Part shown: piece by piece, positions 32,066-42,105 of the stretch
How the letters are laid out: each line of letters starts with the position of its first letter
Numbering within the stretch: the stretch's first letter is position 1
Source of the DNA: Candidatus Saccharimonadota bacterium
GTDB lineage: Bacteria; Patescibacteriota; Saccharimonadia; Saccharimonadales; Saccharimonadaceae
DNA length: 64,000 nt
Direction: 5' to 3'
Assembly (NCBI GenBank): GCA_946893605.1
Contig: OX335598.1
Coordinates: 434,001-498,000 of the forward strand
Position numbers and translations under genes: made by a program
Notes under the pieces: model-generated
Database searches by the model: none
Told to the model about the DNA's origin: nothing
What the model saw: only the letters and a program-made list of their open reading frames with translations

Positions 32066-33142
32066 TCAAGAAATCTGGCACTTCTTTTGACAATGAGCCT
32101 TGACATTAGCCTCGTGCTCTTCGTTGGTTTTCGCAAAATACGTAATATCATCGTCGCTGCTCAGGAAATATAGATAATCAGAGTTTATCGGGTCAGCAGC
32201 AGCATTCAACGCGCTCAAACTAGGCGAAGCGATTGGTCCAGGAGTTAAGCCTTTTTGGATGCGTGTATTATATGGCGATTTAAGGTTCGGCGAGCGCTCT
32301 ACTCCTGTTTTGTCAGCAATATATTGATATGTTACATCAGAGCCCAACGGCATATTGGCTTTCAGGCGATTGTAAAATACGCTAGCAATCTTACGCTGAT
32401 CCTCGCAAGTTTCCACACCAGACCCACAGCCAATCGATTCGCGCTGAATAATCGACGCTAGTGTTATCCCTTGATATAAGGTCAGCCCACGAGCTTTAAA
32501 TTTCTCCTCCAGATTATATTTCTTAACATTTTTCTCCAGATGATCAATTGAGCGCTGCAAAACCTGTTCTGCAGTTTCGTCTGGGGAAATATAGAATGTT
32601 TCACCGTAAATGTACCCTTCAAGCCCAGCATTTTCTGGTCTACCTGCAAAAACCGGACTGTCATACTTAGCGGCAAATGCCTTTTTTATCTGATCATCCG
32701 AGAATCCCGCCTTAAGCAACACAGATTCAACCTCTCTGCCATCAGAATTCTTTATTTTTTTATTCAGAGTCGATCCAGGATAAAATGTTATAGCAATCTC
32801 ATCAGTTTTACCGCTGGTCAAATGATTAATTATTTCATCGACAGACTGTGAAGCTTTTACAGAATAAACGCCAGCCTTAAATTTGCTCGCCGAATTATGG
32901 ATCCTTGTGTAAATAGAAAACGCTAAAGAGTTTTTAATAATTTTATTATCCTCTAAAGTTTTGGCGATATCGCTAGACCCCATGCCTTCTTTAATATTAA
33001 TTCTGAAGGTTTGCTGACTATTTACATCGACAGGAGAAAGCATCTGCTTATACCATACCGTTGCCCCAAGGGCGCCGATTCCAGCGATAGCCACAACTAT
33101 TGACAGCACTAATAGCCAAATACGTTGTTTACGAATTTTCAT
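32066..33142 (-). CDS. mltG: Endolytic murein transglycosylase MltG
   Basis: 358 residues: N-terminal transmembrane helix (IWLLVLSIVVAIAGIGALGA), a LysM-like subdomain (INIKEGMGSSDIAKTLEDNKII) and the YceG catalytic domain with the conserved Glu in LASIIQRESIG and the SPYNTR block (NLKSPYNTRIQKGLTPGPIASPSLSAL). It cuts nascent glycan strands. It overlaps the end of ruvX by 14 nt, so translation is coupled. The 190 bp upstream of the LysM gene, downstream of mltG, contain only a weak ATTGAC/GTCAAT hairpin at 32024-32041. Confidence 0.95.
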   Translation of the reverse strand: MKIRKQRIWLLVLSIVVAIAGIGALGATVWYKQMLSPVDVNSQQTFRINIKEGMGSSDIAKTLEDNKIIKNSLAFSIYTRIHNSASKFKAGVYSVKASQSVDEIINHLTSGKTDEIAITFYPGSTLNKKIKNSDGREVESVLLKAGFSDDQIKKAFAAKYDSPVFAGRPENAGLEGYIYGETFYISPDETAEQVLQRSIDHLEKNVKKYNLEEKFKARGLTLYQGITLASIIQRESIGCGSGVETCEDQRKIASVFYNRLKANMPLGSDVTYQYIADKTGVERSPNLKSPYNTRIQKGLTPGPIASPSLSALNAAADPINSDYLYFLSSDDDITYFAKTNEEHEANVKAHCQKKCQIS

Positions 33143-33542
33143 AATTCTCCTCCAAAAAATCCTGCAAAATTATGCTAGCAGCCTCCGCATCAATCTCGCC
33201 CTTATCTTTAATTTTATTCCCCAATCTCTGCTCAGCCTGCACGCTCGTTAAAGATTCGTCTTGAAAAACAATCTCCGTATCAAGCTCAATGTCTTCAAAT
33301 TGCTTAACAAATTCTTCTACAAATTCCGTCTGCTTCGTTGGTTCGCCAGATTGGTTTCGTGGATATCCCACTACGATCGTATCAATATCGTGCCTCAATA
33401 CTAACTCTGTTATTTCCTGGACGATATTTTCATTATTCTCCAACCAACCGAACGGCACGGCAATTTTCACTTGCGAATCTGCCATAGCCAAGCCAATTCG
33501 CCGCGATCCAACATCCAGCGCTAAAAAATTTTTACTTGACAT
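33129..33542 (-). CDS. ruvX: Holliday junction resolvase-like RuvX (YqgF)
   Basis: 137 residues of the RNase H-like YqgF fold: LALDVGSRRIGLAMAD, IDTIVVGYPRNQSGEPT and FQDESLTSVQAEQRL, with closing Asp in IDAEAASIILQDFLE. It is implicated in 16S rRNA processing and proposed as a junction resolvase. It overlaps its neighbours on both sides (33532 and 33142), forming one operon with mltG. Confidence 0.95.
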   Translation of the reverse strand: MSSKNFLALDVGSRRIGLAMADSQVKIAVPFGWLENNENIVQEITELVLRHDIDTIVVGYPRNQSGEPTKQTEFVEEFVKQFEDIELDTEIVFQDESLTSVQAEQRLGNKIKDKGEIDAEAASIILQDFLEENYENS

Positions 33543-35163
33543 CTTTTATCTTAAACTCGACATTAATCTTATTGATATCTTTTGGAACAGATTTAACCCA
33601 GAATGGCGAAAATTTAACATCGACATCCTCAACACCTTCGATAGACTCAATAGCAGACTGAACCTCTCCGTAACTCTTGCCTTTAGCTTGATCCTTTACG
33701 CTCGCTTCTTTAATATCTGGGCCAACCTTGCCATTCGTAGTTAAGCGCACGGTCTGTGTATTATGCGCCTTAGAAAATTGCGAGAACGCAACCTTGCTTA
33801 CTCCATTGTCATAAATTCTCTGCGACTTCTTACCAGAAATCTCCTCTTTAAGCTTTGCTTCCACAAAGTTCTTTAGCTCATTCTTATCAATAGCTAACGC
33901 GCTGGCGGTAATTGTCGATTTCAGAGTTACAGCTCCAGTCGCCTCGCCATCCACAGCCACGCTCGAGCTAGGATCTGATCGATTTTCAACGTAGCTTTCT
34001 GTTATAACCGTTGCCGAATCGCCGAACGATGACAACAATTGCTCCTTTAATCCATCAATCTTCTTTTCGCTCAGCTTGCTTTTTGCCGATTCTATATCAC
34101 TAGCCGTCACAACCGTCGCAGTTTTATCAGTACCGCCACTAGTAGCAGACCGTAGCGACGCAGAAATATCATCAACCGAAATACTCATACTACCAGTTGC
34201 CGCATTATACTGAGCCCCGCCCTCACTGGCGGTAATAGACCCAGAAGCAGATCCCGAACATTTATATCCTGGACAACTCCAACCCAACGTAGCCCCTGGA
34301 ACAGTCACAGAAGAATTCAAAGTATAAGATAGTCCACTATTTTTCAAAATTGTGCCAGCTGAAATAGTCACACTACTTGACGACGAGTTGCTAAAGACAA
34401 CTACTCCAGTAGCTTTTTCTCCGACATTCTTTTTGCCTGTAGCAGAAAATTCAACACTAACCTCTTTAGCCAGCTCCTTTTTCACAGACTTAATGACATT
34501 AGATTTTGCACTTGTAGTGGCTGTTTCATTCAAGTTGACGGTATCACTAACTGTCATACTAGTAGTCTTTGCTGAAATAACGACCGTGGCATGTGGAGCG
34601 AACCAAATTGCCCAAACCAAAAATACAATCAAAAGTAAGGCGCCACCTCCAATTAATAAGAACTTCTTACGAAATGTATTAAAATCAGGGACTTTCGGTT
34701 TTTTAACCATCTTTTTCAGAGAGTCCAGCCCCTTAGACTCCTTCTTGTTTGCGTCAGCTATAGCATCATCTACGGCAGAATCTTCATCAGATTTCTTTGA
34801 TCTTTTCGCAGAATCTGCCATATCTCCAACCGCCAGTTTGCCGCCATCAATCACATCATTGTCGTCATCAACTTTCAGAACCGGAATCTCCGCAATTTCT
34901 GGCTTGCTCTGAAGTGTTTTTGCAATAGGAATTTTCGCCGTTGCCGCCAATCCAGCCAAAACCGAATCATTCGTGATTAATACAATTCTCTTATCCGCCG
35001 AAGTTGCCGCTCGAGCTAGCAATCGAATATTGACCGCACTCTGTAAAACGCCAATTCTTCGAGGCGGCACTAACGCAATAATTCTCTCTTTCGACGCCTT
35101 AATCTTACTAATTATCGTCGTAATGTCGTCTTCTACATCGATATAAATAACGTCTTTATTCAT
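33532..35163 (-). CDS. Membrane protein with baseplate-J-like outer domain
   Basis: 543 residues. Residues 1-100 form a Rossmann-like cytoplasmic domain (DVIYIDVEDDITTIISKI, RIIALVPPRRIGVLQSAVN, DKRIVLITND). After an acidic linker, one transmembrane helix (~180-198, LLIGGGALLLIVFLVWAIW) leads to a large extracellular part. There, GVVVFSNSSSSSVTISAGT and YNAATG resemble the baseplate J/gp47 fold. Homologous architectures occur in CPR genomes; the role is unknown, possibly envelope assembly given the ftsA-like neighbour 1 bp upstream and mltG downstream. Confidence 0.7.
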   Translation of the reverse strand: MNKDVIYIDVEDDITTIISKIKASKERIIALVPPRRIGVLQSAVNIRLLARAATSADKRIVLITNDSVLAGLAATAKIPIAKTLQSKPEIAEIPVLKVDDDNDVIDGGKLAVGDMADSAKRSKKSDEDSAVDDAIADANKKESKGLDSLKKMVKKPKVPDFNTFRKKFLLIGGGALLLIVFLVWAIWFAPHATVVISAKTTSMTVSDTVNLNETATTSAKSNVIKSVKKELAKEVSVEFSATGKKNVGEKATGVVVFSNSSSSSVTISAGTILKNSGLSYTLNSSVTVPGATLGWSCPGYKCSGSASGSITASEGGAQYNAATGSMSISVDDISASLRSATSGGTDKTATVVTASDIESAKSKLSEKKIDGLKEQLLSSFGDSATVITESYVENRSDPSSSVAVDGEATGAVTLKSTITASALAIDKNELKNFVEAKLKEEISGKKSQRIYDNGVSKVAFSQFSKAHNTQTVRLTTNGKVGPDIKEASVKDQAKGKSYGEVQSAIESIEGVEDVDVKFSPFWVKSVPKDINKINVEFKIKDVK

Positions 35164-35164
35164 T

Positions 35165-36427
35165 TTAAATCTTTAACAACCTATTTACTTTTTCAACTAA
35201 ACTATTACCGTCTTGACTACCGATAATTGTATCATATCCAACTCGCAACAAGCCCATTGCAGTTACAAATGTGTGATCGCTAATATCTCCAGTTTCATCA
35301 ATTATCCCTGTAATATCACTCGGATTGATATATTGAACCACAGGTTTCTTAGTAAAAGGCAGGTCTTCTGGCCAGCGTCGAGTTTTCAGAGCTTCAGTAA
35401 TTTTCTGCAAGCTCGATCCGCCGCCACACAGTAAAATCCTATTCGGCAAATAATCGACATTATCAAAATCGCTCAGCGCCAATTCAACGCCTGATAGCCA
35501 AACTTCCAAAGTCTTGTCGATCGCCGCATCAACTTTTTTCTTTACACTAGGCTTCAAATTCTCATTATCAATATTCAGCTTCAACTTTTCTGCATCTTTG
35601 AAGCTTAAATCCAGGTCAGCCGCAATAGTTCTAGTGAAACTTCGTCCACCAATACCAAACATTTTTGTGCCTTCGACTCCGCCGTCATTAACAACTGCAA
35701 TATCTGTCGTGCCACCACCGATGTCTGCTAGAATCGCCGTAAAATTGCTATCCGTATCCGATCCCAAAACGCTCCTACTCACCGCAAATGGCTCGGCAGC
35801 CACAGCCACCAAATCCAGCGCAAGCTCGTCTGCAACCTTCTCCAGCGCGCCGATATGAACCATCGGAGCAAACGCCGTGTAAATCTGCACCGCCACATCT
35901 CGCCCCTGAAAACTAATCGGGTTCGAAACTTTATAGCCATCAATATGAATACTCACCAACGCCGAGTTGACCAGCTTCACTTCAACATCCTCATTGCCGG
36001 TTTCCAGTGCAATTTGAGCCTGAGCTTTTCCCTGGGCTCGCTCCTGAACTTTCTCAATGATAAATTCCATCTCAGCAATGTCTAGTGGCTTATTTGGCTG
36101 CGGTCTGCGATAGCGGATAGTGTTCGTCACACCTTTGACCAGTTCGCCAGCGATGCCAATAACAACCCGCTTTCCCTGAACGTCAGCTTGATCCTCAGCT
36201 TCAGACAGAGCCTCCTCGCAATTCGCTACAACACCAGCAATATCAGCAATCGCACCACTGTGCATATCGCCCATTTCCTGCTGTTTTCGCCCAACGCCAA
36301 TAATCTTCAGCTCGTCGTCTTTGACTTCGGCGATCAACGCCTTAACCACTTCCGTACCAATATCTAAGCTAACCAATAGTTCTCGACTATCTTTATCAGA
36401 CTTCTTCAACATGTCTTTCAATGCCAT
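35165..36427 (-). CDS. FtsA-like actin-fold ATPase
   Basis: 420 residues. Actin-fold phosphate loops are visible: LVSLDIGTEVVKALIAEV, ADIGGGTTDIAVVNDGG, and RILLCGGGSSLQKITEAL; the inserted SHS2-type domain (FTFAFQGRDVAVQIYTAFAP) fits FtsA or PilM. FtsA tethers FtsZ to the membrane, but the C-terminal membrane-targeting helix is not obvious and no ftsZ is in the window, so I do not assign the symbol. TATAAT lies 9 nt before ATG. It probably works with the membrane protein encoded directly downstream. Confidence 0.85.
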   Translation of the reverse strand: MALKDMLKKSDKDSRELLVSLDIGTEVVKALIAEVKDDELKIIGVGRKQQEMGDMHSGAIADIAGVVANCEEALSEAEDQADVQGKRVVIGIAGELVKGVTNTIRYRRPQPNKPLDIAEMEFIIEKVQERAQGKAQAQIALETGNEDVEVKLVNSALVSIHIDGYKVSNPISFQGRDVAVQIYTAFAPMVHIGALEKVADELALDLVAVAAEPFAVSRSVLGSDTDSNFTAILADIGGGTTDIAVVNDGGVEGTKMFGIGGRSFTRTIAADLDLSFKDAEKLKLNIDNENLKPSVKKKVDAAIDKTLEVWLSGVELALSDFDNVDYLPNRILLCGGGSSLQKITEALKTRRWPEDLPFTKKPVVQYINPSDITGIIDETGDISDHTFVTAMGLLRVGYDTIIGSQDGNSLVEKVNRLLKI

Positions 36428-36436
36428 ATAAGAAAT

Positions 36437-36442
36437 ATTATA
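36437..36442 (-). promoter_or_regulatory. -10 hexamer of the ftsA-like operon
   Basis: TATAAT, 9 nt before ATG 36427. Confidence 0.6.
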
Positions 36443-36476
36443 TAACGCTTGTGATTTTAGAGCAACAGTTAATTAT

Positions 36477-38359
36477 CTATCTTAAAACAGCCTTGATTCG
36501 ACGAATTCCAGCCGAGCTAGATTCTTCTTTGGTGATTTTAAATCGCTTGCCATCTTCAGCCAAAACTCCAGTATGCTCGACGTGCGGACCGCCGCAAACT
36601 TCGAAGCTGACTACATTATCATCCTTGCCAATAGAATACACCTTAACTTCGTCGCCGTAACGCTCACCGAACGCGCCAATTGCACCCATATTTAGCGCCT
36701 CGCTCGTTGGATAAACAGCAAAACTAACTGGCAAATCTTCATCAATCCAAGCATTAACTTGATCTTCGACCGCCTGTTTTTCTTCTGGTGTCAATTTGTC
36801 GTGATTAAAATCAAAGCGCAATCGATCGGTGGTAATATTACTTCCGTGTTGCTGTAAATCTGGCGCATTCAAAACCTTGCGTAACGCTGCACCCAACAAA
36901 TGCGTCGCAGTGTGATATTTCAGATGAATAGAGTCATGACCTTCCAGGCCGCCGCTAAATTGTCCCTTGCGAGCCGTCTTAGAGCGCTGCCTCTGCTCAT
37001 CCATTTTCTTAGCGAATTCATCACGCCAATTGTCCGAAAGTTTAATTCCTTGTTTATACGCCTCTTCCGTACTGAGTTCCACTGGGAAACCGAAAGTGTC
37101 GTACAAAGTGAACAATTCTTCACCAGTCAAGCCATCATCAATATAGCGCTGCATTTGTCGCAAACCTTTTCTCAAAGTCTGGCGAAAAGCTTTCTCTTCC
37201 TTAACGAGGACAGCAATTATATTGTCGCGATTATTCTTTACCTCTGGAAAATCGGCTTCGTACAAATCAGCAATCGTCGGCACAACTTCTTGCAGGAAAT
37301 TCTGCTCGATTCCCAAATCAAAACTATAACGAATTGCCCGACGGAGCAGACGACGCATCACATAGCCCTGCTCTTTATTACTTGGCACGCACCCATCAAC
37401 CGCCATAAACGTCGCAGCCCTCAAATGGTCAGCAATCACTCGCATACTTTCGGTATGTGAAGCGTAATCCTTGCCGCTCAGATCTTGTAGCTTTTCAATA
37501 ATCGGCCAAAGCAAACTAATCTTAAAGACGTCAGGATCATTATTTACTGCAGCCGCGATTCGCTCAAGTCCAGATCCATGGTCAATATTTGGCTTATCGA
37601 GTGACTCAAATTTTCCCTCAGCAACTTTTTTATATGCCATAAATACGTTATTGCCAATCTCCATAAATCGACCACAATCACAGTTCGGATGACAATTTTC
37701 ACCAAATTTTGGATCATGCTCAATGAAATCAAACTCATAAAACATCTCACTATCCGGACCGCACGGATCACCAGCCGGAGTAGTTTCCGGACCGCCATTA
37801 CGGCTCCACCAGTTTTTACTGCCGTCATAAAGAAAATTCTTTCACCTGGATTTACACCACGCGCCGCTCCCTGCTCTTCGCTGCCGATGTCCGCCATTTT
37901 TGCATCGATGCCCTTTTCTGCAAACTTTTTCTGCCACAATTTAGCCGCTTCAACATCTTTCTCAATATCATATTCCGGCGCACCAATAAAACACGTTACG
38001 TACAATCTCTGCGGATCAAGACCAATTTCCTCAGTCAAAAACGTCCACATCCAGCCAATTTGCTCTTCCTTAAAATAGTCGCCCAAACTCCAGTTTCCAA
38101 GCATCTCAAAAAACGTTGTATGACGATTATCGCCAATGTCGTCGATGTCCTGCGCTCGCAAACACGTTTGAGAATCGGCAATTCTCTTACCTTCGGGATG
38201 TGCCTCACCAAGCAAGTACGGAATCATCGGCTGCATTCCGGCACCCGTGAATAAAGTCGTCGGGTCATTAGTTAAAATCAACGGCGCACGCTCAACAACG
38301 GCGTGACCCTGTTTTTTATAAAATTCAAGATATTTACTACGTATTTTTTGGGCATTCAT
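36477..38359 (-). CDS. alaS: Alanyl-tRNA synthetase, short form, one frameshift
   Basis: ~627 residues. Class II catalytic core (FLTNDPTTLFTGAGMQPMIPYL, TTFFEMLGNWSLGDYFK, HGSGLERI), tRNA-binding helices and the editing domain with zinc ligands in HTATHLL and CGGPHVEHTG. It stops right after the FKITKEESSSAGIRRIKAV motif, so the C-terminal coiled-coil/C-Ala domain of ordinary ~870-residue AlaS is missing. One T is lost near 37840, between ERIF and YDGSKNWWSRNGGPE. The start is the ATG at 38359, 7 nt after the -10; the longer frame starts inside the terminator. Confidence 0.93.
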
Positions 38360-38366
38360 GAGTGTT

Positions 38367-38375
38367 ATTATACCA
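38367..38375 (-). promoter_or_regulatory. Extended -10 of alaS
   Basis: TGGTATAAT, 7 nt before ATG 38359. Confidence 0.75.
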
Positions 38376-38381
38376 TAAAAT

Positions 38382-38404
38382 AACCCCACCTTATAGATGG
38401 GGTT
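38382..38404 (-). terminator. rpsP terminator next to the alaS promoter
   Basis: AACCCCA / TGGGGTT stem on the minus strand followed by ATTTTATGG and then TATAAT of alaS. Confidence 0.75.
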
Positions 38405-38432
38405 TATAGGTCAAATCGCCAATCTCAACAGA

Positions 38433-38780
38433 TTATTCAGCTACTTCTTCAGCTGGCTCTTCTTTTGGTTGATTCTTGCGAAGTTTTTCTGGATTACGGA
38501 TGGCTTTGTGCTTGTCAGCTGAAACTTCCTTAACCCACTTTGGCAACTTAACGCCAGCTTCTTTCAATAGCTTAACTACGCGTGGTGTTGGCTGTGCGCC
38601 ATTGTCCAAATATTTCTGAGCCAATTCAACTTGGATATTTGATTCTTTAGTGTGTGGATTGTAGCTACCGACATAAGCGACTACACGACCGCTTGATGGA
38701 TGACGATGTGCTTCTTGTACCGCCAAGCGATATACTGGATAACCTTTGCGACCCAAACGTTGCAAACGAATTGCTAGCAT
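38433..38780 (-). CDS. rpsP: 30S ribosomal protein S16
   Basis: 115 residues, starting MLAIRLQRLGRKGYPVYRLAVQEAHRHPSSGRVVAYVGSYNP-type S16 core, with an extra Lys/Glu-rich tail. It binds 16S rRNA early in assembly. The SD is AAAGGAAG. Complete; monocistronic, between mnmA and a terminator. Confidence 0.97.
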   Translation of the reverse strand: MLAIRLQRLGRKGYPVYRLAVQEAHRHPSSGRVVAYVGSYNPHTKESNIQVELAQKYLDNGAQPTPRVVKLLKEAGVKLPKWVKEVSADKHKAIRNPEKLRKNQPKEEPAEEVAE

Positions 38781-38856
38781 AAAATTAATTCTTCCTTTAA
38801 CTCTACGTTTTATTATTCCTTACTTTAGAACAGTTTACACTATTTCTCCCATAACG

Positions 38857-39909
38857 TCAATCTGTTTTCACGATTCCGCCACCCAAACATTCATCGCCGT
38901 CATATATTACCGCCGATTGACCCGCGGCTACGGCACGCTCCGAAGCAGAAAGGTGCACAATATCTCCGTCAATTTTCGCGTCGAATAAAGCGCCTCGATG
39001 ACGCAACCGAACTTGTACATTCTTATCTTTATGCGGTGCTTGGTTAATCCAATGAATATCCGCCAGCCTAAGTTCTTTTCGCCACAAATTACTATTATCA
39101 ATTGAGCGCGACACGTAAACCTCATTTTTCTCCATATCTTTACCGACGACATAGTACGGTAATCCGCCACCAACATTCAAACCATGACGCTGACCGAGTG
39201 TATAAAAAATTGCGCCGTCATGTTTACCGATGACAGATCCCGTCTGCTGATCAATGATGTTTCCTGGCGCAGTTTTAACATATTCCGACAAAAACTCACG
39301 AATTCCAACTTGCCCAACAAAACAAATTCCCATTGATTCCTTTTTGCTAGCCGTCCACAAACCGCGCTCTTTCGCCATTTCGCGAACTTCCGCCTTAGTA
39401 AAATCGCCCAACGGAAATATGGTTTTTGACAAGGCCTCCGAAGTCACTCGATATAAGAAGTAGGTTTGGTCTTTATTATCATCACGAGCGCGTAACAATT
39501 TAGCCGACGAAGACGATTCATGAGCAACGCGCGCATAATGCCCTGTCGCGATATAATCCGCTCCAGCCGCCAACGAGGCCTCTAAAAATATCTTAAACTT
39601 CACTTCTTGATTACACATAATATCTGGGTTTGGTGTGCGACCCGCTTGATATTCACTAATCATATAATCGACAACGTTTTGCTTGTATTCTTTCTGGAAA
39701 TCAAAAACTCGAAAATCAATGCCCAAGCCAACCGCCACACGCTTGGCGTCAGCAACGTCTTCCGCCCACGGACAATGCATCCCAGGAAGATCTTCAGACC
39801 AGTTTTTCATATAAACACCCGTTACATCGTAACCCTGCTCAACCAAAAGTGCTGCGGCCACGGAGGAATCCACACCGCCCGACATTCCAACAAAAACTTT
39901 CTTACTCAT
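38857..39909 (-). CDS. mnmA: tRNA-specific 2-thiouridylase MnmA
   Basis: 350 residues. PP-loop GMSGGVDSSVAAALL, the catalytic Cys in NPDIMCNQEVKFK and the second in SMGICFVGQ, and the C-terminal beta-barrel (GLNVGGGLPYYVVGKD). It puts sulfur on U34 of tRNA-Lys/Glu/Gln. Its ATG overlaps the ydcF-like stop (ATGA), and the sulfur donor iscS is two genes upstream in the same operon. Confidence 0.96.
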   Translation of the reverse strand: MSKKVFVGMSGGVDSSVAAALLVEQGYDVTGVYMKNWSEDLPGMHCPWAEDVADAKRVAVGLGIDFRVFDFQKEYKQNVVDYMISEYQAGRTPNPDIMCNQEVKFKIFLEASLAAGADYIATGHYARVAHESSSSAKLLRARDDNKDQTYFLYRVTSEALSKTIFPLGDFTKAEVREMAKERGLWTASKKESMGICFVGQVGIREFLSEYVKTAPGNIIDQQTGSVIGKHDGAIFYTLGQRHGLNVGGGLPYYVVGKDMEKNEVYVSRSIDNSNLWRKELRLADIHWINQAPHKDKNVQVRLRHRGALFDAKIDGDIVHLSASERAVAAGQSAVIYDGDECLGGGIVKTD

Positions 39910-40502
39910 CTAGACAACCCCAGGGCGAATAGCCCAATTCTCATTAGTTCGCCCATTGCCAGCCACCAGCCCCACGGAGTCAACCACCACAACGAACTCC
40001 AGTTTTTATCAGAAGCAACTGGATGGCTTCGAATCTTCACATCGTTAAACTGTGCTGAAAATTCGAGTTGCGCCCGACGCATATGATATCCACTTGTTAC
40101 CAGAATCACATCTTCAATTTTTCGCGAATCGACAATTTTCTTCACTTCAGTGGCGTTCTGTCTGGTCGTCTCGGAAGACTCGTCCATAACAATGGCTTTC
40201 TCAGAAACGCCGCTATTAATCGCTCGCTGGTACATAGCCTTAGCGTTGGACGGACCAGTCTTATCGGCCGCCGCGCCCGACACAACGATCAACGGTGCCC
40301 AACCTTCTTTGTACAATTTAATAGCCTCGTCGGTTCGCGCATTCGTATCGCCACCACTGACAACAACTATCGCATCAGCCTTACGACAATCACCCTCGCC
40401 CACGCTTTGACATTTACCCAAATCATTCGGCGACAAATATGCGCTAAGCCCAAAAATCACCAAAGCAGCAAAAATAATCAAGCCAACTAGTTTATGAATC
40501 AT
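39906..40502 (-). CDS. DUF218/YdcF-like membrane protein
   Basis: 198 residues. An N-terminal membrane helix (LVGLIIFAALVIFGLSAYL) precedes the DUF218 (YdcF/ElyC/SanA) domain: AIVVVSGGDTNARTDEAIKLY, PLIVVSGAA, SSETTRQNATEV and LVTSGYHMRRA. The family is linked to envelope and vancomycin-related phenotypes; its activity is not settled. It is joined to both neighbours by ATGA overlaps. Confidence 0.88.
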   Translation of the reverse strand: MIHKLVGLIIFAALVIFGLSAYLSPNDLGKCQSVGEGDCRKADAIVVVSGGDTNARTDEAIKLYKEGWAPLIVVSGAAADKTGPSNAKAMYQRAINSGVSEKAIVMDESSETTRQNATEVKKIVDSRKIEDVILVTSGYHMRRAQLEFSAQFNDVKIRSHPVASDKNWSSLWWLTPWGWWLAMGELMRIGLFALGLSR

Positions 40503-41655
40503 CGACGAGCCCTCTTCATTTCCGCTTGCACAGCCTCAATGATAAATTCGCCAGCTCGCTTTATATTCTCATCATTATTCAACTTGCCTAAGGTAAGCCT
40601 TAGACTTCCGTCAATCTCTGATTCGCTCAGACCAACACTCGCTAACACATGAGAACGCGTTCCAGAATTAGCCGCGCAAGCACTACCCGTAGCCACTAAA
40701 ACTCCACGAGATTCTAATAAAAACACCAATCTTTCAGCATCAACTCCAGGAAATGATATATTCAAAAAACTCACCAAACTTTTTTTCATATCTGATGATA
40801 TCAACATATCAGGAAAAGCCTGCCTCAAATCTTTTACCAAATTTTCTCGTAGTTTTCGCAGTCGCTTCACTTCGGCAGAACGTCGTTTTTGTGCCAATTC
40901 CAAAGCAGTCGCAAACCCAACCACGCCAGCAACATTTTCAGTTCCGCTGCGAAGACCCAATTCTTGACCACCGCCAAAAATATTAGCTTTCAGCGTAACG
41001 CCAGGTCGCACCCACAGTAAACCAACTTGCTTTGGACCATAAACTTTTGCCGCAGATAATGTCAATAGATCAACGCCCAGCCTTTTAATTTTCACATCAA
41101 TTAAAGCCGCCGCCTGCGAAGCGTCAGTATGAAAAATCAACGGTAAAGGTTCGCCATTTTCTTGACGCCTGAGCCGCTCAGCTTTTACAATTTCCGCAAT
41201 TTCTTCAATTGGCTGGATGTAGCCTAGCTCATGATTCACCAGCGCAACACTAACAAATCCAACATCTGGCGTTAACATTTTTTTAACCGTGTTCGGGTCT
41301 ATTCGTCCATTTTTCATTGGCGGAATTAACTTCACTTCCGAACACGCTTTTGCAGAGTTGATCACCGAATCATGCTCAATTGCCGAAATTAAACTTACGC
41401 CATTTGCTGCATTGAACGCCAAATTGACAGACTCAGTTGCTCCAGCTGTCATTATTAATTCGTCAGCCATCACGCCCAAGCAGCGCGCCAGCCGAGCCTT
41501 CGCGTCTTGATATTCACGCTTTGTAAATATTGCCGGAGCGTAAGGACTAGACGGATTGAAAAACTTTTCAGAAAATATGGCAACATCGCCTCAATCACCA
41601 ATGGATCCATTGGCGTGGCAGCAGCATGATCAAGATAGATATAGTCTTTATTCAC
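40499..41655 (-). CDS. iscS: Cysteine desulfurase, one frameshift
   Basis: ~385 residues, PLP-dependent NifS/IscS class. It begins YIYLDHAAATPMDP, and has GATESVNLAF, FHTDASQAA and the PLP lysine in LTLSAAKVYGPKQVG; the active-site loop contains ATGSACAANSG. It mobilises sulfur from cysteine, here most likely for MnmA. One T is missing near 41575 (after MLPYF). The start is GTG with TGATATAAT 6 nt upstream, a leaderless GTG start. Confidence 0.92.
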
Positions 41656-41661
41656 TTTTTT

Positions 41662-41670
41662 ATTATATCA
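41662..41670 (-). promoter_or_regulatory. Extended -10 of the iscS operon
   Basis: TGATATAAT, 6 nt before GTG 41655; it overlaps the end of the 41668-42105 gene. Confidence 0.7.
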
Positions 41671-42105
41671 AAGAGGCTGACCGGTTTGCGGATCTTTCTT
41701 ATACAATTGTCGAGAAACTCGCTCGTAATATTCCTTAGTTGCCAAGACAAAATTCTGAAGCTCGTCGCCCTCCAAGTAACTATAGCGATAATTCGGCTGA
41801 ATCTTCAAGATTCCCTTTGGTTGCACTTCATAACGCGTCGTCAATTCTTGCCGACCGCCCTTACCGTCAGCAACTTCTTCGTACCAAATCCAGGTATCTT
41901 TATCTAAATTAAAAAATTCTCGTCGCGCAACATACGCCGGCTTCTCGCCAAAAATTGTTGCGCCAATCTCACTTTCCAATTGGATTAGTTCGCGCTCGGT
42001 AAATTTCTTTAATGGACGATCTTTTTTACGGAATTTCAACAAAGACACCGCGTCGCTATCATCAGCAAAAACCAAACTTCGTACTTTTTCAAAAAACTTA
42101 GTCAC
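41668..42105 (-). CDS. Conserved hypothetical protein
   Basis: 145 residues, soluble, mixed alpha/beta: acidic/basic N-terminus, ELIQLESEIGATIFGEKP, then strands with many aromatic residues (DTWIWYEEV, TRYEVQPKGILKIQPNYRYSYL) and a C-terminal helix (FVLATKEYYERVSRQLY). No known domain recognised with confidence. Coupled to the preceding gene by an ATGA overlap; last gene of the metG-tatD operon. Confidence 0.7.
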   Translation of the reverse strand: MTKFFEKVRSLVFADDSDAVSLLKFRKKDRPLKKFTERELIQLESEIGATIFGEKPAYVARREFFNLDKDTWIWYEEVADGKGGRQELTTRYEVQPKGILKIQPNYRYSYLEGDELQNFVLATKEYYERVSRQLYKKDPQTGQPL

